Of a DNA stretch of 64,000 nucleotides, positions 8,869 through 17,537 are shown piece after piece. Every line of letters begins with the position of its first letter. Within the stretch, counting starts at the first letter, position 1. Made by a program: the position numbers and the translations under genes. This DNA comes from an uncultured Sphaerochaeta sp. Lineage in GTDB: Bacteria; Spirochaetota; Spirochaetia; Sphaerochaetales; Sphaerochaetaceae. A model generated the notes under the pieces. The model did not search any database, had not been told where the DNA came from, and saw only the letters and a list, made by a program, of their open reading frames with translations. The stretch spans positions 434,001 to 498,000 of the forward strand of contig NZ_OY781063.1 of NCBI RefSeq assembly GCF_963676285.1, given 5' to 3'.

Positions 8869-10200
8869 ATGAAATACCGCAAGAGTGTAGCAAACGGGTT
8901 GTTTTTCGTCCTCCTTCTTATGCTCATTGTGTTGATGAGTGGGTGTACGTCCTTCATGGACATGTCAGCAACCCAGTCCCTCTACAAGGGTGCCAAGTAC
9001 CAGGGAGCATATGAAAGCCTCCTTCTGGAAGCTCCTTCCCTACTCAAGAAGCAGGGACCCATCATTGTCAACTATGACCTTGGAATCCTCTCCCGCCTGG
9101 TTGGGAACTATACGGATTCCAACAACTATCTCAGTGAATCAGAGCGGCTCATCTGGGAAGCCTATACGGAAAGCGTTTCAGGCAATATTGCCTCATTCCT
9201 CGTCAATGACAACACAAAAGCTTACCAAGGTGAAGAATATGAGGACATGTATCTCAATGTATTCAAGGCCTTGAACTATATGCACCTAGGAGAAACCGAA
9301 GCTGCACTGGTAGAACTCAATCGAAGCATCGAGAAACAGACATTCCTAAGACAGAAGTATGAACAATATGAGCAGCAGATGACTGAATATGCGAGGGAGG
9401 AAGGATTGGATGCCCCTGCAGTCCAAACCTATGCAACATCCTTCTCCACCAGCGCGCTCTCAAATTATCTGAGTGCATCGGTGGCCCAGGCTCTAGGTGA
9501 GGACAATACCCTGCACTATGCCATCGACCAGGTACGGCATGCCTTCTCCTCCCAGCCCTCCCTCTACCCGTTCCCTCTCCCCTCGATAGTGAAACTCGAG
9601 GAAGACCCTTTCCCCCATGACAAGGGCAGGCTCCAGCTGGTCTCCTTCAGTGGGCAATCACCCTTGAAGGAAGAACGTGTAGAGAGGGTGTATGTTTCCT
9701 CATACAATAGGGCAAAGATAGCCTACCCCGTACTTGTTGGGGGATCCTCGCATGTACAGGCTGTCAGGGTCTCCATCGAGGGACAGCCTATGATCCCACT
9801 CCAGCGGATTGAGTCGATCAGCAACATTGCCATCGATACCTTCAGAGCGAAAAGTGAGCTGATTAAAATGAAAGCAATCACCCGCGCAATGGCCAAGGCA
9901 GTGGGAATTGCCCTCTATGACGAGTATGCAGCACAGGACAACAAGGTAACAGCAGGAGAAGAGCTCCTTGGCATGATCTTCCGTATCGCTCGAGATGCAA
10001 CAGAGAGTGCTGACGTACGAAGTACCCACTTCCTTCCTTCCGAGGCCTGGGTGGGCTATGTGGATCTACCTGAAGGGACCTACACCATAACCACCGAATT
10101 CCTCAATGCATCAAACCAGGTAGTGCACCGCAGCCCTGGAAAAACGGTGCAAGTTCAGGCAGGGTCCTTACATGTAGCAGAAGCATTCTGTCCTCTTTAA
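8869..10200 (+). CDS. COG3014-like lipoprotein
   Basis: The ATG at 8869 has AGGAAGGA just upstream and yields a lipoprotein signal ending LIVLMSGC. The 443-residue protein has an N-terminal helical repeat region that looks TPR-like (YKGAKYQGAYESLLLEAPSLL, YDLGILSRLVGNYTDSNNYLSESERLIWEAY, LNVFKALNYMHLGETEAALVELNRSIEKQ). A second half contains GRLQLVSFSGQSPLKEERVERVYV and ALYDEYAAQDNKVTAGEELLG, and the end (EGTYTITTEFLNASNQVVHRSPGKTVQVQAG) looks like a beta-sandwich. This arrangement is that of COG3014 proteins, which are repeatedly found next to LpoB-like and LPP20 genes. Role unknown; probably part of the same envelope system as the divergent operon. Confidence 0.8.
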   Translation: MKYRKSVANGLFFVLLLMLIVLMSGCTSFMDMSATQSLYKGAKYQGAYESLLLEAPSLLKKQGPIIVNYDLGILSRLVGNYTDSNNYLSESERLIWEAYTESVSGNIASFLVNDNTKAYQGEEYEDMYLNVFKALNYMHLGETEAALVELNRSIEKQTFLRQKYEQYEQQMTEYAREEGLDAPAVQTYATSFSTSALSNYLSASVAQALGEDNTLHYAIDQVRHAFSSQPSLYPFPLPSIVKLEEDPFPHDKGRLQLVSFSGQSPLKEERVERVYVSSYNRAKIAYPVLVGGSSHVQAVRVSIEGQPMIPLQRIESISNIAIDTFRAKSELIKMKAITRAMAKAVGIALYDEYAAQDNKVTAGEELLGMIFRIARDATESADVRSTHFLPSEAWVGYVDLPEGTYTITTEFLNASNQVVHRSPGKTVQVQAGSLHVAEAFCPL

Positions 10201-10255
10201 AAAACACTCCTCCTGAGAAATGGAAAAGTGTAATTGAACATGCAATTGAGGCTAT

Positions 10256-10423
10256 CTATAACTCCTCCTCCTCTTCACTTTCAAAGAGATCCTCATCGTC
10301 AAAATCATCATCCTTGGGTTTTCGTGCCACCTTCTTGGGCATTGTTTTCTCATCAAGGTCCCAATCATAGCTTGTTTCAATCTCTCTGGGCCTTCTGATT
10401 GTTTCCCGTGCATGCTTTCTCAT
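10256..10423 (-). CDS. small basic/acidic bipartite protein
   Basis: A 55-residue frame starting at ATG 10423 with AGGAG about 9 bp upstream (the frame is open to 10471). The N-terminal half is basic (MRKHARETIRRPREIE) and the C-terminal half is very acidic (DDDFDDEDLFESEEEEEL), separated by a lysine-rich stretch. No family is recognised. A clean ribosome-binding site and strong charge segregation support a real gene; it could bind nucleic acid or a basic partner through its tail, but no function is claimed. Confidence 0.5.
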   Translation of the reverse strand: MRKHARETIRRPREIETSYDWDLDEKTMPKKVARKPKDDDFDDEDLFESEEEEEL

Positions 10424-10508
10424 AGTCAATCGCTCCTTTCTCAACGAAAAACCAATTGAGGTACAATCCATCCCTCATCTAATACCATCATGCTAATGAG
10501 TGGAATCG

Positions 10509-11420
10509 TCAAGTCTGTTGAGCTCCTGAAATGAGAAACTCCTTGATCTGGTGGAAGACCAACTCCTTCTCTCTTTCCATCAGCACCTCGTGTCGCATTC
10601 CTTCATAGACAGTATAACTGAAGCGATGATACCCGATTCGTTTCAGTGATCGTTCAGTATCAGAGAGTCCTCGCTCCCCTCCAGGGATTGGGTCATCCTC
10701 TCCTGTGATCGAAAGGATGGGAAGATCATTCTTGGTTGGGTGATAGGATGGCCAGTCATGAAGCCGTTGCAAGGCATCAAAGATGGTATAAATGGATTGC
10801 AGTTGGTATTTGAAGTTTTTCCGGTACGGATCGTGCAGTCGCTCCTTGACCACTTCAGGATCGGAACAAACCCATTTCAGGTTGGCTGAAGTGGTAAGTT
10901 TGGTAGAAATCATACCATAACCATGAGGAGTGAGGAGCAACATCAAAAGCCGGACAAATGCTTTCCCCAGTGCTATTCCCCTGACATAGCAAGGGGTACC
11001 TGTCATAATCAGGCCGGCAATCTCATGGTCATAGGAACCGAGGTAGAGCCTTGCAATCATGGAGCCAAAAGAGTGACCAAGCAAGAATAGTGGCAAATCA
11101 GGATAGAGATCCTTCAGGAAACGGGTGATGATATGTTGATCTTCCACCAGAACATCAGCACTCGGCATATACCCCCTCACAAAGTGAGCATCAACTGAAT
11201 CCCCATGGCCTCTCTGGTCACTCACCAGAACACAGTAGCCAGCCTCCTGAAGAAACAGAGCTACTTTCTCATAGCGACTCTTTACCTCAGCTGCACCATG
11301 GATGATCTGGACGACCCCCAAGGGGGAAGCCGGTCGGTACAAGACGCATGAGATGAAGAATCCATCAAATGAGGGTACAAGCGTTGGTTCCATGAAAACA
11401 GTATTATCCATGAGCATCAT
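10509..11420 (-). CDS. alpha/beta hydrolase, monoacylglycerol lipase-like
   Basis: The 303-residue protein has the serine hydrolase layout: an oxyanion region IIHGAAEVKSRY, DQRGHGDS, the nucleophile elbow GHSFGSM (Ser117), an acid in SITGEDDPIPGG and the histidine in GMRHEVLME. This matches the lysophospholipase/monoacylglycerol lipase group (COG2267), cytosolic enzymes that cleave glycerol esters. There is no signal peptide. No strong ribosome-binding site precedes the ATG at 11420, so the start may lie a few codons downstream (Met4 or Met10). It lies 21 bp downstream of the helicase gene, so it may be read from the same transcript. Confidence 0.85.
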   Translation of the reverse strand: MMLMDNTVFMEPTLVPSFDGFFISCVLYRPASPLGVVQIIHGAAEVKSRYEKVALFLQEAGYCVLVSDQRGHGDSVDAHFVRGYMPSADVLVEDQHIITRFLKDLYPDLPLFLLGHSFGSMIARLYLGSYDHEIAGLIMTGTPCYVRGIALGKAFVRLLMLLLTPHGYGMISTKLTTSANLKWVCSDPEVVKERLHDPYRKNFKYQLQSIYTIFDALQRLHDWPSYHPTKNDLPILSITGEDDPIPGGERGLSDTERSLKRIGYHRFSYTVYEGMRHEVLMEREKELVFHQIKEFLISGAQQT

Positions 11421-11441
11421 GAAAACAAGCGGAAAAGTGCA

Positions 11442-14393
11442 TTACGCGGTGGTTTGGGATGAGCTGTCCACCAATTCCAGGATGTAGTTGTACAGACTTT
11501 GGGGGACAGGATGGGTAAGGGCAAACCGCATCATCACCACTGGAAGGTGATCTCCTTTTCCATTGATCTTTGAACTGGGTGCATTACGGAGGAAAGCAAG
11601 AGGTCCAAGATAGTAGAATGAACGCCCCTCATCATTGCTTTTCTGCACAAAGAGCAACACCTCCATCGGCCCCATTTCTCCCCGTATTGCTCTCGCTTCC
11701 TTTGAACCGAGATGTACATTGTTACGGGTTTCCCATACAAACTGATCACGAGAGAGAAACCGATCCCGGTAATCGATACCAGGATCAATGGTTTGAGAGT
11801 CCTTGTGATAGGTAACAAAGATTGGGCACTGGTGATGCTCATAATCAACCTTGTACCCATAGATGGTATTTGCCTCATCACGCTCCCAACCCAGAAGTCG
11901 ACATACTTCTTGTCGAGTGTACTTCTGGTAAAGTACCAGGTCATGCGAGCCACGACGCTCGGAAAAATCGTTGAGATATGAGTACTTGCTGACCTCCAGA
12001 AGATCGAACAGTTCGTTCTTATACTCCTCATTCTCCAATAATGCTGAAAAAGAAGGGCTCTTTCTGATCCCAGTCTTCGTCAAGGTCACATAGGAGAGTG
12101 ATCCAAAAGAGTCCTTGTGTTTTTCCTGGAAGAATTGGTTTGATAGAATCCTGAGCGCCGAATCAATTGACTGGTCTGTCGGAACAAATCCATAGGATTC
12201 CTGGATCAGCTTGGGTATGGAGGGGTATGCAATCTCACCTTCATTCTCCAGGAGGGATACGATCATGCAAGTCTCCTGAATCCGTACTCCTCTTGCCAGT
12301 ATCTTCCCAAGATAGTACAAGCTCTTCAGATGCAAGTCGGTAAGTGTGTGTACGAAGTGCTTCTCAACTCTTTCCTTGAACTGAATATACGTCCTAGCAT
12401 ACTCCAGGATGACAACAGGTGAGAGAGAGCCCATCGTGATGAAATCAATAAGCTTGGGTGTTCTGCCCAGCCTCTGCTTGAGGCTTGCATACTCCTGTCC
12501 AAGCAATGTTTTGTTCTTGAAGGAAACACGATTGATTGCTTCAAAGATCTTCCCCCTGGCCACTGCATCAAACTGTATGGTAGATGGACCGCTTAGGGCG
12601 GTAGAACCTTCACTTAAGAGTCTTCTCAGCGTATCTTTGCGATAGGTCCTGTCTCCAAAGAGAGCCATGGGGATCATGTAATTGTTGACATGGTTTCCAA
12701 TAAAATCTATTACTGTCAGGAACTCTTTCCCTGGGTACTTTCTAAGTCCTCTACCAAGTTGCTGGACAAAAATGATTGCCGACTCCGTTGGTCGTAGCAT
12801 TACCACCTGATTCAGGGAAGGAATATCGACCCCTTCATTGAAGATATCCACCGTCACCAGATACTCAAGTGCATCCTTACCTCCCTCCATCTCCAATCGG
12901 AGAAAGGCTTCTTCCCTCGCCTCCTGCGAATCCGCACCAGAGAGGGCCAGAGCCTTTCTTCCCAGTTCAGACAAAGCCTGTGCCAGGAAAACGGCATCCT
13001 TGTTTCGACTGCAGAAAATCAGGCCACGTACCCGCCTATGGCCGATACTGTAGCGGTTGAGCATCTGGTTGATATGTCTCACCTGCTCAACCTTCTCCAA
13101 ACGGGCAAAATCCTTGTACTGAACCTGTTCATGACCTTGGATGGAGAATTCAGTTACCCCATAATAATGAAAAGGACAGAGCATTCCAGCATCCAGTGCT
13201 TGGTTGAGTTGAATCTCGCAGGCAACAGCATAGTCGAATCGCTGGAAGATGTCCTTGTCATCATTTCGGTATGGAGTTGCCGTCATTCCCAGCAGAAAGG
13301 CTGGTTTGAAATGGTTCAAGATTTTCTGGTATGATTCAGCTCCTGCATGATGTACTTCATCAATAACCAGATAATCAAACCAGGTTTTTGGGAATGTATG
13401 CAGCACTTTATCCTTTGATAGAGTCTGGACAGTAGCAAAAAGATAGTCAGCGTCTGCTTCCTTGTTATCCCCACAGAGAAGGCCACACTCCAAGTCATCA
13501 CCGAGATGCTCCTTGAATCGTGCAAGGGCCTCCTCAGCAATTTGCTGACGATGTACAACAAAGAGAAACCGTCTAGGGCGCTGGCGTTCCACATCCTTGA
13601 TCAGGAGTATGGTCTTTCCTGTACCAGTCGCGGATATCAACAGCGCCTTGTCCTTGCCTTGTTCCCTGAGCCGCTCAAGACCCTCCAATGCCTGGACCTG
13701 CATGGCATTAAGCACCAGCTGTTCTCTCTTTTCTTGCCTCTGGGCTATTGGAAGGGAGGGAAGCGGCAGCGGCTCAAATCGCTTATGGGTATGGAGAGCA
13801 GCATACACTTCACGATAGTGAGCAATCCATGCAGGGCTGACCTCTACAGCTTTGTCCCAAGCCTCTTGAAACGTTTCCTGGGTCTCTTGGACCAGACTAC
13901 CGGAACACGAGCTAACCAAAAACAAGTTCCACTCCTGATTGGTGGCAAGAGCCTCATGGGTCAAGTTTGAGCTTCCTACCACCAAGGTGGCATAATCTTC
14001 CTCGCGAGTGAAGAGATAGCCCTTGGTATGAAATGCTTTTTCCGTGTACACCCTGAGCTCTATGGATGGGAAGTGTTCAAGCAAGAAAGCAAGCGCATCA
14101 GGATCTGTAAAGGTAAGATAGTCAGAGGTAAGTATTTTCCCTTTCACTCCCCTCCTCTGTGCCTCGTAAAGTGGCTGCAAAAGCATTGCCAACCCACCTT
14201 TGGTAATGAATGCAACGCTGAAGGAGAATGAAGTACAGGAGGCAAGCTCTCTCTCGAGTGTCTCCATTACTTTTGTCCTTGGTGGGTCATTGAGCACCAA
14301 ATGAGGACGCAGATTCATTGCAGAGGGAATGCGTGCATCAAAAAAGCTTGTCTCAAGGCTTGCCAGCAGCCGCTCATTCTGCACACTTGTCAT
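11442..14393 (-). CDS. PLD-domain superfamily 2 helicase with DUF3427-like C terminus
   Basis: The 983-residue protein joins three parts. First is a phospholipase D-like nuclease domain (about 35-195) with an HxK motif (FHTKGYLF, His122/Lys124) and VVGSSNLT. Then an SF2 helicase core: Walker A SATGTGKT (254-261), DEVH (345-348), MTATPYR, and motif VI-like QQLGRGLRKYPGKEF. The rest (about 620-983) resembles DUF3427. This is the COG3886/COG1061 fusion found widely in bacteria, suspected to act in DNA processing, repair or defence. Only one HxK motif is visible, as in PLD proteins that dimerise. It overlaps the upstream NUDIX gene by 4 bp (ATGA), so translation is coupled. Confidence 0.9.
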   Translation of the reverse strand: MTSVQNERLLASLETSFFDARIPSAMNLRPHLVLNDPPRTKVMETLERELASCTSFSFSVAFITKGGLAMLLQPLYEAQRRGVKGKILTSDYLTFTDPDALAFLLEHFPSIELRVYTEKAFHTKGYLFTREEDYATLVVGSSNLTHEALATNQEWNLFLVSSCSGSLVQETQETFQEAWDKAVEVSPAWIAHYREVYAALHTHKRFEPLPLPSLPIAQRQEKREQLVLNAMQVQALEGLERLREQGKDKALLISATGTGKTILLIKDVERQRPRRFLFVVHRQQIAEEALARFKEHLGDDLECGLLCGDNKEADADYLFATVQTLSKDKVLHTFPKTWFDYLVIDEVHHAGAESYQKILNHFKPAFLLGMTATPYRNDDKDIFQRFDYAVACEIQLNQALDAGMLCPFHYYGVTEFSIQGHEQVQYKDFARLEKVEQVRHINQMLNRYSIGHRRVRGLIFCSRNKDAVFLAQALSELGRKALALSGADSQEAREEAFLRLEMEGGKDALEYLVTVDIFNEGVDIPSLNQVVMLRPTESAIIFVQQLGRGLRKYPGKEFLTVIDFIGNHVNNYMIPMALFGDRTYRKDTLRRLLSEGSTALSGPSTIQFDAVARGKIFEAINRVSFKNKTLLGQEYASLKQRLGRTPKLIDFITMGSLSPVVILEYARTYIQFKERVEKHFVHTLTDLHLKSLYYLGKILARGVRIQETCMIVSLLENEGEIAYPSIPKLIQESYGFVPTDQSIDSALRILSNQFFQEKHKDSFGSLSYVTLTKTGIRKSPSFSALLENEEYKNELFDLLEVSKYSYLNDFSERRGSHDLVLYQKYTRQEVCRLLGWERDEANTIYGYKVDYEHHQCPIFVTYHKDSQTIDPGIDYRDRFLSRDQFVWETRNNVHLGSKEARAIRGEMGPMEVLLFVQKSNDEGRSFYYLGPLAFLRNAPSSKINGKGDHLPVVMMRFALTHPVPQSLYNYILELVDSSSQTTA

Positions 14394-14782
14394 GATAGTA
14401 ATTGCTCTACTTTCTGTACGATGGGGATATCTGCCTCAGCCCATTCAATCTGCCATAACTCATGTTTCTTAAGCCAACGGCTTGCCTGATGTTCATGCAA
14501 CTGAATGGAACCTTCTTGTATCTTTCCCAAATAGGCGTGCATGATAATGAAAAAGCCTGGATATTGGTGCTCCACCCTCATCAGGTAGCTTTCTATTTCA
14601 ATCGTGACCCCAAGCTCCTCCTGAATCTCTCTCACGAGTGCTTCCCGACCAGTCTCACCGACTTCCAGCTTCCCTCCGGGAAACTCCCACATGCCTCCAA
14701 GTGATCCCTTTTCCTTCCGTTGGGCAGCAAATACCCGGTTATCATCGATTAACACGAGTGCGGCTACTTCAATCTGTTTCAT
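14390..14782 (-). CDS. NUDIX hydrolase, MutT/NTP pyrophosphohydrolase type
   Basis: This 130-residue protein has a full Nudix box, beginning GGKLEVGETG and ending REIQEELGV, which fits GX5EX7REUXEEXGU. The segment AAQRKEKGSLGGMWEFPGG matches MutT and CTP pyrophosphohydrolase-type members, which hydrolyse (oxidised or modified) nucleoside triphosphates. The substrate cannot be settled by eye. Its stop overlaps the start of the PLD-helicase by 4 bp; the same pairing of NUDIX with DUF3427 helicases occurs elsewhere, so the two probably work together on DNA or nucleotide pools. Confidence 0.88.
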   Translation of the reverse strand: MKQIEVAALVLIDDNRVFAAQRKEKGSLGGMWEFPGGKLEVGETGREALVREIQEELGVTIEIESYLMRVEHQYPGFFIIMHAYLGKIQEGSIQLHEHQASRWLKKHELWQIEWAEADIPIVQKVEQLLS

Positions 14783-14911
14783 GTGATCATCCTAGCAGTA
14801 GAGGGTGTTCTTGACTAGGAAAAAATGTACTTTCAGTAGAGGCTGTTCACCCATTGTGCGAATTTTCTCTTACAAATATGCAAAAAATGTTCAATTGCGG
14901 TGACTCCTCGA

Positions 14912-14940
14912 TTGACATTCAGCCTTGGCCGTGCTAGCCT
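14912..14940 (+). promoter_or_regulatory. putative promoter of the RRM gene
   Basis: A perfect -35 TTGACA (14912-14917) is followed after 17 bp by a weak -10 TAGCCT (14935-14940). It would give a leader of about 155 nt before the RRM gene. The gap 14783-15102 otherwise holds no gene that I can support. Confidence 0.45.
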
Positions 14941-15020
14941 GCAGTTGCTTTGATTTTTTGCGTTGCAGCTAGTCCCTTACCCTCTCTATGTTCGTGTTCT
15001 TCATTTGAATTCCATCAGCA

Positions 15021-15095
15021 GACAGGTTAAACGTTCGAAACTGCGCCAAAATGAGCAAATACTTTTTTGAGACAGGCTAAAGGCCTGTAAAGGAT
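15021..15095 (+). promoter_or_regulatory. leader repeats and hairpin before the RRM gene
   Basis: The motif GACAGGYTAAA occurs at 15021-15031 and again at 15071-15081, exactly 50 bp apart. The second copy is part of a 6-bp hairpin (ACAGGC, loop TAAAG, GCCTGT; 15072-15088) placed 2 nt before the Shine-Dalgarno AGGA (15091-15094). This could be a target for autoregulation by the RNA-binding product or a temperature-sensitive leader; that is inference. Confidence 0.4.
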
Positions 15096-15102
15096 GCTTT
15101 GA

Positions 15103-15375
15103 ATGGCAAAGAAAATTTATGTTGGTAACATGAGTTACAACACCAGCGAAGAGGAACTTCGTGACCTGTTCGCACAGTACGGCACTGTATTGAGTGCAAA
15201 CATCATCATTGACCGTGAAACCCGTCGCCCCAAGGGCTTTGGTTTCGTAGAGATGGAAGACGATTCTGCTGCAGTTGCTGCTATCAGCCAGCTTGACGGT
15301 CAGGATTTCGGCGGCCGCAACCTTCGTGTAAACGAGGCTATTGCAAAGCCACGCCCGAGCTACAACCGTTACTAA
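15103..15375 (+). CDS. RRM-domain RNA-binding protein
   Basis: The 90-residue protein is a single RNA recognition motif with RNP2 (IYVGNM, 5-10) and RNP1 (KGFGFVEM, 44-51) and almost no tail beyond the domain (AIAKPRPSYNRY). Bacterial proteins of this type resemble the cyanobacterial Rbp family and are often cold-induced; they bind single-stranded RNA. AGGA lies 8 bp before the ATG. The gene is monocistronic, with a strong terminator after it and a long leader before it. Confidence 0.93.
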   Translation: MAKKIYVGNMSYNTSEEELRDLFAQYGTVLSANIIIDRETRRPKGFGFVEMEDDSAAVAAISQLDGQDFGGRNLRVNEAIAKPRPSYNRY

Positions 15376-15395
15376 GCTATTGCTTTGTAATAATC

Positions 15396-15423
15396 AGGAA
15401 CCCTTCGGGGTTCCTTTTTTTTT
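15396..15423 (+). terminator. Rho-independent terminator of the RRM gene
   Basis: A perfect 8-bp stem AGGAACCC / GGGTTCCT with the very stable TTCG tetraloop (15396-15415) is followed by nine T residues. This is a textbook intrinsic terminator. Confidence 0.95.
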
Positions 15424-15483
15424 GTTCTCATGTAAGTAATTAAAATTTATTTTTCAAAAAATCAAAATTCTTGTATAAAAACC

Positions 15484-15512
15484 TTGATTCTATCAATAGA
15501 AACATATATGAT
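15484..15512 (+). promoter_or_regulatory. putative trp operon promoter with a -35 palindrome
   Basis: TTGATT (15484-15489), 17 bp, TATGAT (15507-15512), in an AT-rich context. Initiation near 15519 leaves only about 14 nt before trpB, too short for a leader-peptide attenuator or T-box. The palindrome TTGATTCTATCAA (15484-15496) covers the -35 box and could be an operator. Confidence 0.55.
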
Positions 15513-15532
15513 CCTATTCCAAGGAGTCACCT

Positions 15533-16717
15533 ATGGAACCAGGACGATTCGGCCCCTATGGAGGCAAATACATACCAGAGACCTTGATGAGTGCAATCCA
15601 AGAATTGGAAACTGCGTATGACTCACTCAAGGATGATGCAACCTTCCAGGGTGAGATTAAGGCCCTCTACCAGAACTATGCTTCCAGGCCAAGCCTCTTG
15701 ACCTATGCCGAGAATATGACCAAGGACCTCGCCGGTGCCAAGGTATATCTCAAACGCGAAGATTTGAACCATACAGGCTCCCATAAGATCAATAATGTGC
15801 TTGGTCAGTGCTTGCTCGCCAAGCACATGGGAAAAACACGGGTGATCGCGGAGACTGGAGCTGGCCAGCATGGTGTTGCTACGGCCACAGTAGCTGCACT
15901 GATGGGACTTGAGTGTGAGATTTTCATGGGAGAGGTAGATTGCCGGAGGCAAGCACTCAATGTCTACCGGATGCGCCTGCTCGGTGCCACGGTTCATCCT
16001 GTAAAAAGCGGTACAAAAACACTCAAGGATGCAGTGAATGAGACCATGAGGGAATGGACCAAGAGAATAGATGATACTCACTATGTCCTGGGCTCGGTCA
16101 TGGGACCACACCCCTTCCCCACCATGGTGAGGGACTTCCAGAAAATCATCGGGCAGGAAGTGAGGACCCAGATACTTGCAGCTGAAGGCAAATTGCCTGA
16201 CTACATCATTGCCTGTGTAGGAGGAGGATCGAATGCAATCGGTATCTTCCATGACTTCATCGAAGAACCTTTAGTGCATCTAGTTGGTTGTGAAGCAGCT
16301 GGGAAGGGCATCGATACCAAAGAACATGCGGCAACACTGAGCAAGGGCAGCGAGGGAGTGTTTCATGGGATGAAGAGTATCTTCTGCCAGAATGAGGATG
16401 GACAAATAGATGAGGTTTACTCCATCAGTGCAGGACTCGACTATCCTGGTATCGGCCCAGAGCATGCTCAGCTGTTTACAACCAAACGAGCAACATACGT
16501 ACCTATAACCGATGCTGAGGCGGTTGATGCATTCACATACCTCAGTCGAAAAGAGGGGATTATCTGCGCCATTGAAAGTGCCCACGCACTCGCCTACGCC
16601 ATGAAGCTCGCTCCTACCCTGAATGAGGATGCAATCATTGTGGTCAATCTCTCCGGAAGGGGAGACAAGGACGTGGCAGCGATTGCCCGCTACCAAGGAG
16701 AAACACTCTATGAATGA
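15533..16717 (+). CDS. trpB: tryptophan synthase beta chain
   Basis: The 394-residue protein is a typical Trp[14 protein letters not shown] at the start, PLP lysine in [10 protein letters not shown] (Lys85), GAGQHG, and the phosphate-binding [10 protein letters not shown]. It condenses indole with serine to give tryptophan, using indole delivered from TrpA through the alpha2beta2 tunnel. AAGGAG lies 8 bp before the ATG. It is the first gene of a seven-gene trp operon in which BA precede EGDCF; the stop overlaps trpA by 8 bp. Confidence 0.97.
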   Translation: MEPGRFGPYGGKYIPETLMSAIQELETAYDSLKDDATFQGEIKALYQNYASRPSLLTYAENMTKDLAGAKVYLKREDLNHTGSHKINNVLGQCLLAKHMGKTRVIAETGAGQHGVATATVAALMGLECEIFMGEVDCRRQALNVYRMRLLGATVHPVKSGTKTLKDAVNETMREWTKRIDDTHYVLGSVMGPHPFPTMVRDFQKIIGQEVRTQILAAEGKLPDYIIACVGGGSNAIGIFHDFIEEPLVHLVGCEAAGKGIDTKEHAATLSKGSEGVFHGMKSIFCQNEDGQIDEVYSISAGLDYPGIGPEHAQLFTTKRATYVPITDAEAVDAFTYLSRKEGIICAIESAHALAYAMKLAPTLNEDAIIVVNLSGRGDKDVAAIARYQGETLYE

Positions 16718-17486
16718 CCGAATCCAGCATGCATTCTCAGGAGGCACCGCATTCATCCCCTTCGTGACCTGTGCTGATCCAGACATATCACTGACTGAAG
16801 AGTTGGTACTCGCTATGGCAGATGCAGGAGCTGACCTCGTGGAACTGGGCATTCCATTCTCTGATCCCATTGCGGAAGGACCTGTAATCCAACGGGCAGA
16901 TGAACGGGCCCTTGCTTCAGGTTTCAAGATCCACGATCTTTTCACCCTGACTGAACGATTGAGAAAACACACCCAAATCCCCTTGGTCTGCATGACCTAC
17001 TTCAACCCGGTGTACAAGTATCAGAAGGAGCGATTCCTTTCCAGCGCAAGGCAGGCAGGCCTCGACGGTCTGATTATTCCAGACCTTCCCTATGAGGAAC
17101 AGGGAGAGATCAAGGATTCTTGCAAAGCGGAGGGTATCAAGTTGATCAGCATGATCGCCCCAACCAGTAGTCAGCGCATCATCACGGTCTCCAAGCATAG
17201 TGAGGGATTTCTCTACTGTGTAAGCTCATTGGGTGTTACCGGTATGAGAACCAATCTGAGTGACAGTGCCAAGGAGATGGTGGAACTTGCAAAAGCAAAC
17301 AGCGACACTCCCTGTGCAGTTGGATTTGGCATCCATACACCGGAACAAGGGCGTCATATCGCGACATTTGCGGACGGCATTATCGTAGGCTCAGCGATAA
17401 TGAATATCATTGCAGAAAAAGGAAGAGGCAGTGTAGAGGCAGTATCAGGATACGTAAGGGAGATGAAGAGGGCCATCACGGTGTGA
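16710..17486 (+). CDS. trpA: tryptophan synthase alpha chain
   Basis: The correct start is the ATG at 16710, inside the last codons of trpB; the frame is open further upstream but that part is trpB sequence. The 258-residue barrel has [10 protein letters not shown] (catalytic Glu45) and [14 protein letters not shown] near the start. The aspartate equivalent to E. coli Asp60 is a glutamate here (IAEGP instead of LADGP), a natural variant I believe occurs in other bacteria. It cleaves indole-3-glycerol phosphate to indole and glyceraldehyde 3-phosphate. A 51-bp gap separates it from trpE. Confidence 0.96.
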   Translation: MNDRIQHAFSGGTAFIPFVTCADPDISLTEELVLAMADAGADLVELGIPFSDPIAEGPVIQRADERALASGFKIHDLFTLTERLRKHTQIPLVCMTYFNPVYKYQKERFLSSARQAGLDGLIIPDLPYEEQGEIKDSCKAEGIKLISMIAPTSSQRIITVSKHSEGFLYCVSSLGVTGMRTNLSDSAKEMVELAKANSDTPCAVGFGIHTPEQGRHIATFADGIIVGSAIMNIIAEKGRGSVEAVSGYVREMKRAITV

Positions 17487-17537
17487 TATCTTTTTTTACC
17501 CAAATAGTTTCTTTATACAGAAACACAAGGAGCATAC

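Noticed and set aside
15423..15532. T-box or trp attenuator before trpB
   Set aside because: The predicted leader is about 14 nt and no T-box specifier or AGGGUGG-like motif is visible.
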